6,580 nt of DNA from assembly GCA_009926195.1 (NCBI GenBank), contig RFPK01000116.1, forward strand, positions 1-6,580. The letters run 5' to 3'. Positions 1-5,970 of this stretch are shown here, in pieces (positions within the stretch are counted from its first letter, which is position 1; each line of letters begins with the position of its first letter). Origin of the DNA: Synechococcaceae bacterium WB4_1_0192. Lineage in GTDB: Bacteria > Cyanobacteriota > Cyanobacteriia > PCC-6307 > Cyanobiaceae. A program made the position numbers and the translations under genes. The notes under the pieces are model-generated. The model was given only the letters and a program-made list of their open reading frames with translations. It did not search any database and had not been told where the DNA came from.

Positions 1-1
1 G

Positions 2-3000
2 GTGATCGATGCCAGCGGCCACTGGACCTATCAGCTGGATAACGCTTCGGCCCAGGTCCTCCAGGGCGGCACCAAGGCGCGCGAAACCTTCACGGTGCTC
101 GCCAGTGATTCCCAGGGGCATCAGGTGAGTCAGTCAATCCTGGTGGATGTGCAGGGCACAGCCGATGCCGCCGTGATCAGTGGCACGGCCACCGGTCGCG
201 TTTCTGAAGACCAGGTGCTTCAGGCCAGCGGCAAGCTCGATGTGGTCGATCCCGATCGCAACGAAGCCCACTTCAACAGCGGCGATCAGAGCGGCACCTA
301 CGGCAGCCTGCATCTGGAGGCTGATGGCCGCTGGAGCTATCAGCTCAACAACGCCTCACCGCTGGTGCAGCAACTCAGCGGCAGCGATCAGGTGAGTGAT
401 CGCTTCACGGTGACCTCGGCCGATGGCACCACCCACCAGATCACGGTTCAGGTGGCCGGGCGCAACGATGCGGCTCAGATCAGCGGCACTAGCAGCGGCC
501 AGGTCACCGAAGATGGCCAGCAACGGGCCACGGGTCAGCTCAGCGTCAGCGATGTTGACCGGGGTGAGGCGCATGTTCAGGCCGGCGATCAGGTGGGCAC
601 CTACGGCAGCCTGCATCTGGGCGCCGATGGTGCCTGGACCTACACCCTGAACAACAGCGACCCCAAGGTGCAGGCCCTGGGGGGCGGCACCTCAGCCACC
701 GACACCTTCACCGTGCCCAGCGCCGATGGCACCAGCCAGCAGCTGAGTGTGCGGGTGGCCGGCAGCAACGATGCCGCCGTGATCAGCGGCACCAGTACGG
801 GGCAGCTGCGCGAAGACGGCACGCTCAGCGCCAGCGGACAACTGCAGTTCCGCGATGTTGACCAGGGAGAGGCGGCCATCAAGCCCAGCGATGTGGGCGA
901 CAAGGTCGGCACCTACGGCACGCTGCACATGCATGCCGATGGCAGCTGGACCTATGCGCTCAACAACAGCGCCCGCGTTGTGCAGGATCTGCAGGCCGGC
1001 GATGTGCGCCAGGACAGTTTCATGGTGCACAGCATCGATGGCACCAGCCATCAGCTGCAGATGAGCGTGCAGGGCTCCAGCGATGCGCCGGTGCTCAGCG
1101 CCGGCCAGATCAGCGGAGCCAAAGAAGACACCAGCTTCACGGTCAGCCAGGCGCAGATCCTGGCGGCCCTGCAGGCCAGGGATCCCGATGGCGATCCGCT
1201 GAGTGTGAGCAGCCTCGGTTACGGCGGCTCCGATGCCACCTTGGTGGACAACCACAACGGCACCTGGACGCTGACGCCCCATGCCAACTGGAGCGGCGAT
1301 CTGCACCTCCAGGTTGGCGTCAGCGATGGCCGCGACATGAGCACTGGCACACTGACCGTGCCGGTTGCGGCCGTGGCCGACACCGCCACGATGACGGTGG
1401 CGCCCTCGTTGAGCAGCACCTTTGAAGATCCGACGCTGGGGAGCCAGGCTTACCACTTCGCCGATCCAAGACAGTGGGGCTGGCATACCGACAACCTCAG
1501 TGGCCTCGTAGAGCAAGGCAAAGGTGAAACCTATGGAGACCCCAACCACGCCAACACTGGACTAATTGAGCTCGAAGGACAGGCTGGTGAAAAAGACAAT
1601 CTCTACCGCGTCCTTGACACCCAACCTGGTGCTGCCTACCACTTCAGCCTTGACGTTTCCGGACGGTTGGGGGCAAGCAGTGAGAGTGCTGCCGTTGAGG
1701 TGCTGTGGGAAGGGAAAGTCATCGATACGATCAAACCAGCCGCCAACGCCTTTGGGTTCCACAACTACGCCTACGATCTGACCGCTCATTCTGAACATCC
1801 GCGTATCGAATTCAGGGCCGTCACCCATGACGGCGGTGGTCCTATTGTTGACAATCCACGTTTTGAATTCCGAGGCTTCAACGGCACCGAAGACACTGAG
1901 CTGCCGATCAAGCTGTCGGTTGAAACCGTTGACAAGGACGGCTCCGAAACCATCACCACCGGGATCAAGGGGCTGCCAACCGGCTTTGCCATCACCGATG
2001 GCACGACAGGACATCGCCTGACTTCAACCGGACCAACCCAGACCCTCGACATGCAGGGCTGGGACCTGCAGCACCTGAAGGTGGTTCCGGCGGCCAATTT
2101 CAACGGTCGGGTGGATGCGGTACTGATCGCCACCACCACCGAGAGTTCCAACCATGATCAGTCGGTCACCCAGATCCCGGTGCCGCTCAACTTTGCCGCG
2201 GTCAATGATCCTCCAACGGTGCGGATCGGCACCAGTAACGCTCTGGCCGAGGACTCCACGGAGAAACGAACCGAACAGATCACCGCCAGCGATAGCGATG
2301 GCGATGCCACCAGCATCGACACCAGCTGGCTTACCGCCAACCACTGGAGCACCAGCGACAGCGGCCGCACCTACACCAAGGCTGGCACCTACGGCACTGC
2401 GACGCTCACGGTGGCCACCAACCAGGTGAGCTATCAGCTCAACAATAGTCCAGGCGGCCCCACCGACAAGCTCGCTGCTGGCCAGAACGGACGCGATGCA
2501 TTTGAGCTGCAGATCACCGATGGCCATGGCGGTAGCACCAGCGGTACGGCGATCTTCAATGTCAATGGCACCAATGACGCTCCCACCGTCACAGCAGGTG
2601 TCGCCTCAGCGACCTTGATCGAAGGAAGGAGCGATACCGCCACATCAGTGCTGACCATCCTGGATAAGGATTCCACCGATCCAAGCCCGACCGTGGATAG
2701 GGCCTGGCTGAGCAACCACGGCTGGATAACGGCCGATGGGGGCCAGACGTACACCAAAGTAGGAACCTATGGGGATGCGACTCTGACGGTGATGGCCAAC
2801 ACCGTCAGTTATCACCTGAACAACACCCCGGGCGGGGCAACTGATCTTCTGCGTGCCGGGGCCGCTGCCCAGGATCAGTTCCAGGTCCAGGTGGTTGACA
2901 TCCACGGTGCCACAGCAACCACACAGGTTGGCTTCAACCTGAGCGGCACTAATGATGCACCGGTCCTGACTGCTCAAAGCAAGACCGCTACGGAAGACAG

Positions 3001-5716
3001 CAGTGCACTCTCCGGTCAGATGGTGGCGACTGACTTTGACCAGGGTGATAGCCACGCGTTCAGCATCGCCAACCCTGTACCTGGCCTCACATTCCACGCT
3101 GATGGCAGCTACAGCTTCAATCCGAGCGATGCCGACTATCAGAGCCTGAAAGCCGGGGAGACCCGGACCGTGTCGATCCCGGTGACGGTGACCGACAGCG
3201 CCGGCGCCACATCCCACCAGAATCTCACCATCACGGTCACGGGCACCAATGATTCGCCTGTGCTGAGCGCCCAGAGCAAGGCCGCCACTGAGGATGGCAG
3301 CGTGGTGACGGGCCAGATGGTTGCGACGGACAGCGACCGGGGCGATACCCAGACCTTCAGCATCGCCAACCCCGTGGCCGGTCTCAGCTTCCATGCGGAT
3401 GGCAGCTACACATTCGACCCCAGCGATGCCGCCTACCAGAGCCTGAAAGCCGGGGAGACCAGGACGTTGACGATCCCCGTGACGGTGACCGACAGCACCG
3501 GCGCAAGCACCCAACAGAATCTGTCGATCACGGTCACGGGGACCAATGAAGCTCCGACGGTCACGGCAGACACGACCGCCCATAGCGCCACCCTGACCAG
3601 CGCCCGGGAAGATACGGCGCAGACCTACTCATCGGCCTATCTGCTGGGCCAGGTTGGCGCAGCCGATAGCGATAGCGATGTCGCCCATCTATCGGTCACC
3701 GATGTTCATGTGGATCCCACCTACGGCAGCTTCCGTTCGTCAGTCAGCCCTTCAGGTACCACCGACTGGATTTTCACGCCTGCCGCCAACTACGCCTCGA
3801 CACCGGGAACCCCCATTCCCATCACCCTGACCATCAAGGATCAACAAGGTGGAGTGACAACGGCCTACGCCCAAACATCGGTTTCCTCCGTAACCGATAC
3901 GGCAACTCCGGCCCTGACCGTATCCGTTGAGCATGAAGTGATGCTGTTTGGCAGCCAAGCCAAGCCCGCAGCCACCAACAACAGCCATGTCTATGCCGAG
4001 GTAGGGGGCGGCCAGATCACCCAGGCCACCTTTGAAGTGATCAGCGTGGGGGATCGGGCCCACCCGGGGGATCCGACTTCTGGAACAGGCCCCGTGATCC
4101 TGAACTTGGCCACAGACAACACCAACAATCTTGTTAGTTTCTGGCGGCCGGCGAACCTCTCGGTAGCTTTCAACGGCACCGACTATTCCACAGACAGAAA
4201 CCTTGCTGCTGGCGTCACCGGCGGGATCAACATGACCAGTGGAACCCATCGGGTGACCACAACCTGGGACTCGACAACCGGCACACTCAATATCTATGAC
4301 AACGGCAAACTCCACAACACCTTTACAAACGTCTTGCAGGGCTCGCACCTAGACGTCACGACCGCTGGCCTACTGACCCTGGGCCAGAAGATGAATGATC
4401 CCAAACACCTTGGGGGATTCCGTGAAAATGAACAATACAACGGCACCATCTTCTCGGCCTCCTTTGGAACCAAGGCTCTGAGTGTGCATGACATCGAGTC
4501 AGGGCCGATGGCGAATCTACCCGCTACCACCACCGGCTTGCAGGCAAACTTCCAGGCGCGCAATGGAGCAGTGACCAATGAAATCTCCGGCCCGTTAGGT
4601 TCAACGTCATCCTTCCATACCGGAACCATCGGCTTCAAAAAGGAATACATTGATGTCTCTGCAATGCCACCGCCGGTTGGAGCAACACTGACGCTGACAC
4701 TGAACGTTGCCGCTCCATCAGATACCGATGACACCATCAGCCGGCAATGGCTGCGGGGTCTTCCCGTTGGCACGGTGTTGAGTGATGGGAATGGCCACCA
4801 GCTCACGGTTGGGTCCAACACCTTGGTGAACCTCACCGCAGACACGCACAACTGGGTCTTGACGAACGGGCTGACGGCACAGCTTCCAGCCGGCTACAAC
4901 ACCAATCTGCCGCTTCAATTGGTGGCGGAATCGACAGGGCCGGATGGATCCATCGCCCGATCCACAGGCGATGCCCTGATCGTCTTCAACCCAGACGGAA
5001 CCAAGACCCCGCTCGGGGCGCCAACCGATGCCGATCTTGGCGTGGCTCCAGCTCCTGCCCCGCCCCCGCCCGCACCGGGTGCTGGCGAAGCGACGGCAGT
5101 GGCCTCGGCATCGATGGATCATCTGGAGATGGCCGATGGCATCTCCAGGCCGACGGAACTTACGGATCACCACACAGCTGCTGATTCAACTCATGCCGAT
5201 GGTGTGCAGGGGCTGCCCTCATCCCAGGACCTTGTCGCGCTACCGGCCCCTTCGACAGGTGCAGGGCTGGGTTCGGCGGATTCAGCAGAAGCGAAGACCC
5301 TCTCAGACCCCGCACTCGATCCCGATGCCCTTCAGAGTGCCGCACACTTCCTGGCAACCTCGACCAACCCTCAGGTTGACCAGGCCGGCGTGACCCGGAG
5401 CAGTGCCGATCATGCTGATCCGTCGATTGGCCTGGCCATCGATCCAACTACAGAGGCCCCGGACCTCAGCGCCGATCTGCTGGCCCAGGTAGCCCATCAG
5501 CTGACCACGGCGCCCAGCGGTGGCGTGGCCGACATTGCCAATGGCAACGGCCATGGCGTCGATGTCGATCAGGTGCCGTTATTGACGAGTTCTGACCCCT
5601 TCATGTTCAACGCCGATGGCAACAGCGGCGGGACGCCCGAAGCAGAGGTCACCCTTCCCCCGCCACCTGAGGCACGCCCCGACGAAAACACCGACCAGCT
5701 CAGCCATCTGGGCTGA
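2..5716 (+). CDS. Giant VCBS/cadherin-like repeat adhesin with jelly-roll and LamG modules, 3' part
   Basis: The visible part is 1904 codons, open from the window edge to TGA at 5714-5716. The true start lies upstream; the GTG at base 2 is just an internal codon. Domains in order: partial VCBS (1-54), three VCBS units (55-360), cadherin-like (361-459), DUF642-like jelly roll (about 480-624), adhesin beta domain (625-735), two long VCBS-type units (736-984), two 99-residue units (985-1182), cadherin-like (1183-1300), LamG-like (about 1307-1500), second adhesin beta domain (1559-1671), Pro/Ala linker and acidic tail. Unit borders carry the typical NDAP/NDPP signature, and Asp-rich turns such as DPDGDP (394-399) suggest calcium binding. 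I see no cysteine. Proteins of this design are known as exported adhesins or biofilm and cell-surface proteins, usually using type I secretion. Adhesion, ligand and secretion route are inference here. No enzyme motif is visible. Confidence is high for a real gene of this class and low for any exact role. Confidence 0.95.
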   Translation: MIDASGHWTYQLDNASAQVLQGGTKARETFTVLASDSQGHQVSQSILVDVQGTADAAVISGTATGRVSEDQVLQASGKLDVVDPDRNEAHFNSGDQSGTYGSLHLEADGRWSYQLNNASPLVQQLSGSDQVSDRFTVTSADGTTHQITVQVAGRNDAAQISGTSSGQVTEDGQQRATGQLSVSDVDRGEAHVQAGDQVGTYGSLHLGADGAWTYTLNNSDPKVQALGGGTSATDTFTVPSADGTSQQLSVRVAGSNDAAVISGTSTGQLREDGTLSASGQLQFRDVDQGEAAIKPSDVGDKVGTYGTLHMHADGSWTYALNNSARVVQDLQAGDVRQDSFMVHSIDGTSHQLQMSVQGSSDAPVLSAGQISGAKEDTSFTVSQAQILAALQARDPDGDPLSVSSLGYGGSDATLVDNHNGTWTLTPHANWSGDLHLQVGVSDGRDMSTGTLTVPVAAVADTATMTVAPSLSSTFEDPTLGSQAYHFADPRQWGWHTDNLSGLVEQGKGETYGDPNHANTGLIELEGQAGEKDNLYRVLDTQPGAAYHFSLDVSGRLGASSESAAVEVLWEGKVIDTIKPAANAFGFHNYAYDLTAHSEHPRIEFRAVTHDGGGPIVDNPRFEFRGFNGTEDTELPIKLSVETVDKDGSETITTGIKGLPTGFAITDGTTGHRLTSTGPTQTLDMQGWDLQHLKVVPAANFNGRVDAVLIATTTESSNHDQSVTQIPVPLNFAAVNDPPTVRIGTSNALAEDSTEKRTEQITASDSDGDATSIDTSWLTANHWSTSDSGRTYTKAGTYGTATLTVATNQVSYQLNNSPGGPTDKLAAGQNGRDAFELQITDGHGGSTSGTAIFNVNGTNDAPTVTAGVASATLIEGRSDTATSVLTILDKDSTDPSPTVDRAWLSNHGWITADGGQTYTKVGTYGDATLTVMANTVSYHLNNTPGGATDLLRAGAAAQDQFQVQVVDIHGATATTQVGFNLSGTNDAPVLTAQSKTATEDSSALSGQMVATDFDQGDSHAFSIANPVPGLTFHADGSYSFNPSDADYQSLKAGETRTVSIPVTVTDSAGATSHQNLTITVTGTNDSPVLSAQSKAATEDGSVVTGQMVATDSDRGDTQTFSIANPVAGLSFHADGSYTFDPSDAAYQSLKAGETRTLTIPVTVTDSTGASTQQNLSITVTGTNEAPTVTADTTAHSATLTSAREDTAQTYSSAYLLGQVGAADSDSDVAHLSVTDVHVDPTYGSFRSSVSPSGTTDWIFTPAANYASTPGTPIPITLTIKDQQGGVTTAYAQTSVSSVTDTATPALTVSVEHEVMLFGSQAKPAATNNSHVYAEVGGGQITQATFEVISVGDRAHPGDPTSGTGPVILNLATDNTNNLVSFWRPANLSVAFNGTDYSTDRNLAAGVTGGINMTSGTHRVTTTWDSTTGTLNIYDNGKLHNTFTNVLQGSHLDVTTAGLLTLGQKMNDPKHLGGFRENEQYNGTIFSASFGTKALSVHDIESGPMANLPATTTGLQANFQARNGAVTNEISGPLGSTSSFHTGTIGFKKEYIDVSAMPPPVGATLTLTLNVAAPSDTDDTISRQWLRGLPVGTVLSDGNGHQLTVGSNTLVNLTADTHNWVLTNGLTAQLPAGYNTNLPLQLVAESTGPDGSIARSTGDALIVFNPDGTKTPLGAPTDADLGVAPAPAPPPPAPGAGEATAVASASMDHLEMADGISRPTELTDHHTAADSTHADGVQGLPSSQDLVALPAPSTGAGLGSADSAEAKTLSDPALDPDALQSAAHFLATSTNPQVDQAGVTRSSADHADPSIGLAIDPTTEAPDLSADLLAQVAHQLTTAPSGGVADIANGNGHGVDVDQVPLLTSSDPFMFNADGNSGGTPEAEVTLPPPPEARPDENTDQLSHLG
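164..1081 (+). repeat. Three tandem VCBS units (about 303, 303 and 312 bp)
   Basis: Three in-frame units begin at Asp codons 164, 467 and 770 (residues 55, 156, 257). Each opens with DAA-ISGT, then an E-D pair, a DxD/DxDxGEA-type turn, a GTYG-LH-ADG-W-Y-LNN core, an F-V-S-DGT strand and a closing V-G-xN. This is the VCBS domain pattern known from Vibrio, Colwellia, Bradyrhizobium and Shewanella, and common in cyanobacterial giant proteins. Units 1 and 2 match at about 60 of 101 positions by hand count. Unit 3 is three residues longer, with the extra residues just before its GTYG core. A fourth, partial unit (bases 2-163) runs off the left edge, so the array continues upstream. Confidence 0.9.
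1082..1378 (+). other. Cadherin-like domain, first copy (protein residues 361-459)
   Basis: The segment starts with DAPVLSAG and an E-D pair, then an alpha-helical-looking TVSQAQILAAL stretch, a DPDGDPLSV turn (394-402) typical of calcium-binding cadherin-like folds, then NGTWTLTPHANWSG and a closing V-VSDG strand. The order 'N-G-T-W-x-x-x-P-x-x-N-x-x-G' followed by 'VSDG' is the usual signature of tandem cadherin-like domains in RTX and giant adhesins. It probably acts as a rigid calcium-stiffened spacer between the VCBS array and the jelly roll that follows. Confidence 0.75.
1439..1873 (+). other. DUF642/galactose-binding-like jelly-roll domain (residues about 480-624)
   Basis: This non-repeat module contains GLIELEGQAG, then YRVLDTQPGAAYHFSLDVSG, then a VEVLWEGKVIDTI strand pair, then RIEFRAV and a closing GGGPIVDNPRFEF. 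The order (polar 'ELEG', 'Q-PG--Y-FS-D--GR', 'VEVLW-GKVI', 'EFRA', 'DN--F') is what I know from DUF642-like or carbohydrate-binding jelly rolls inserted in large bacterial surface proteins. The ligand is unknown; sugar binding is an inference from the fold. Its base composition and codon choice look less GC-rich than the VCBS units (one 60-base line, 1561-1620, is about 48 % GC). Confidence 0.6.
1874..2206 (+). other. Giant-adhesin beta domain, first copy (residues 625-735)
   Basis: The segment runs from GFNGTEDTELPIKLSV through DKDGSETITTGIKGLPTG, an ITDGTTGHRL strand, a WDLQHLKVVP strand and a PAANFNG turn to IPVPLNFAAVNDPP. The pattern 'DxDGSE-----I-GLP-G---(S/T)DG-G' with a later 'WDL--L---P' is frequent in giant cyanobacterial and Vibrio repeat proteins. 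It has a clear second copy near residues 1559-1671. I know of no enzymatic role; a structural, calcium-dependent beta-sandwich is likely. The Asp-Lys-Asp-Gly turn is a probable metal site. Confidence 0.6.
2207..2953 (+). repeat. Two long VCBS-type units (123 and 126 residues)
   Basis: Units begin at Asp codons 2207 and 2576 (residues 736 and 859). Both carry W-L---W, then YTK-GTYG-ATLTV, a VSY-LNN-PGG-TD segment, a D-F-(L/V)Q strand and a closing GTNDAP. They are longer than the 101-residue units upstream because of a tryptophan-containing insertion before the GTYG core, so they form a separate VCBS subtype. The pair aligns across its length, which points to an old duplication. Spacer or adhesion function is inferred from the family. 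Confidence 0.8.
2954..3547 (+). repeat. Two tandem 297-bp repeats (99-residue adhesin units)
   Basis: The units start at codons 2954 and 3251 (residues 985 and 1084) and are exactly 99 residues each. By hand comparison about 75 of 99 residues are identical. Shared blocks include SIANPV, FHADGSY, YQSLKAGETRT, IPVTVTDS and the closing ITVTGTN. At the DNA level, 3140-3163 equals 3437-3460, and 3182-3199 equals 3479-3496, each exactly 297 bases apart. They resemble VCBS/BapA-type adhesin repeats and are the most recent duplication visible in the gene. Confidence 0.9.
3548..3901 (+). other. Cadherin-like domain, second copy (residues 1183-1300)
   Basis: It starts at EAPTVTAD after a GTN border. 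It contains an R-E-D motif, a DSDSDVAHL acidic turn, a PTYGSF strand, WIFTPAANY (the 'W-F-P--N' cadherin-like signature) and an ITLTIKDQQGG closing strand followed by SVTDTATP. The motif order matches residues 361-459, including a following 'xVxDTATxxxTV' linker present in both places (about 457-466 and 1297-1308). In both cases the domain leads into a lectin-like module. Structural spacer role inferred. Confidence 0.65.
3920..4501 (+). other. LamG/concanavalin-A-like lectin domain (residues about 1307-1500)
   Basis: Key signs are HRVTTTWDSTTGTLNIYDNG at residues 1416-1435, which fits the 'h-V-v-tWD---g-l-lY-DG' strand pair of pentraxin/laminin-G folds. This is followed by LTLGQKMNDPKHLGGF (1460 onward), the 'l--Gq--d---GgF' strand, and then YNGTIFSASFGTKALSVHDIE, equivalent to the closing '--G-i--v---ALs--dI' of LamG proteins. 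Such domains often bind glycans or other extracellular ligands. The ligand here is unknown. One sampled line (4261-4320) is about 50 % GC, lower than the VCBS array. Function as a binding head near the C-terminus is an inference. Confidence 0.7.
4676..5014 (+). other. Giant-adhesin beta domain, second copy (residues 1559-1671)
   Basis: The segment has LTLTLNVAAPSDTDDTISR, then WLRGLPVGTVLSDGNGH, a NWVLTNGLTAQLP strand, YNTNLPLQLVAEST and a GPDGS turn. It aligns in motif order with residues 625-735: 'D-D--(E/D)TI', 'GLP-G---(S/T)DG--GH-L', 'W-L--L---P', 'A-(S/T)T'. It is the last folded-looking module before the linker and tail. The role is probably structural. Confidence 0.6.
5045..5713 (+). 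other. Pro/Ala linker and acidic low-complexity C-terminal tail (residues 1682-1904)
   Basis: Residues 1682-1693 form an Ala/Pro run (APAPAPPPPAPG), followed by about 210 residues rich in Asp, Ala, Ser, His and Leu. By hand count there are about 32 Asp/Glu against only 4 Lys/Arg. No transmembrane stretch, LPXTG, PEP-CTERM-like end or RTX nonapeptide is visible. A second Pro run (PPPP) lies about 20 residues from the end. The tail may carry an uncleaved C-terminal secretion signal, since type I signals are poorly conserved, or be a disordered attachment region. I do not recognise it as a known family. Confidence 0.7.
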
Positions 5717-5785
5717 ACGCCACCCTCATCAACCAGTGATGCGCTAGCTCTCGAACTCATTTCGGTGGCTGGTCGTCACCACTCT

Positions 5786-5823
5786 GCTGGCTTTGCCGGC
5801 TCAACGGCGCCAATCTGGCGCCG
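5786..5823 (+). terminator. Two adjacent GC-rich hairpins downstream of the adhesin gene, possible terminator
   Basis: The first hairpin is GCTGGC-TTT-GCCGGC (5786-5800), a 6-bp stem with one G-U pair. The second is CGGCGCCA-ATC-TGGCGCCG (5805-5823), a perfect 8-bp stem with a 3-base loop. They sit 70-107 bases after the stop codon. No T-tract follows either stem, so this is not a classical intrinsic terminator. It may stabilise the 3' end or pause transcription, or be chance in GC-rich DNA. Confidence 0.35.
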
Positions 5824-5970
5824 ACCCAGCTGCGAAGGGATATCAACCGCGGGCTGCCGAGCGGCTACGAGCAACTGTTCCCTGATCAGCCATGAACCAC
5901 GCATCTGCTGATCGATGGGCAGCCCAGCCAGGGGGTGGTGGCGATCACCCGGGTCTCTGCCCCAGGGTGG
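5806..5970 (+). pseudogene. Decayed coding-like stretch interrupted by TGA at 5893-5895
   Basis: One frame reads GANLAPTQLRRDINRGLP, SGYEQLFPDQP, then TGA, then in the same frame THLLIDGQPSQGVVAITRV. Third codon positions are mostly G or C on both sides of the stop, and the peptide looks like a folded protein rather than a shadow, so the TGA may have replaced a TGG. After about 5955 the frame turns into unlikely, cysteine-rich sequence, which suggests a further frameshift or the end of homology. No start codon or ribosome site fits. I cannot name the family. The open frame continues to 6288, but I do not trust that part as a gene. Confidence 0.35.

Noticed and set aside
2..4. GTG at base 2 as start of the large gene
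   Set aside because: The frame begins inside a VCBS unit (GHWTYQLDNAS is its mid part), so the gene clearly continues upstream of the window.
692..1549. 285-codon open frame on the minus strand opposite the VCBS array
   Set aside because: It mirrors the repeated, GC-rich plus-strand codons, shows repeated Gly/Ala/His-rich peptide without known domains, and overlaps a well-supported gene.
2645..3583. 312-codon open frame on the minus strand
   Set aside because: It is an antisense shadow of the repeat units; its own internal repetition follows the 297-bp period of the plus-strand gene.
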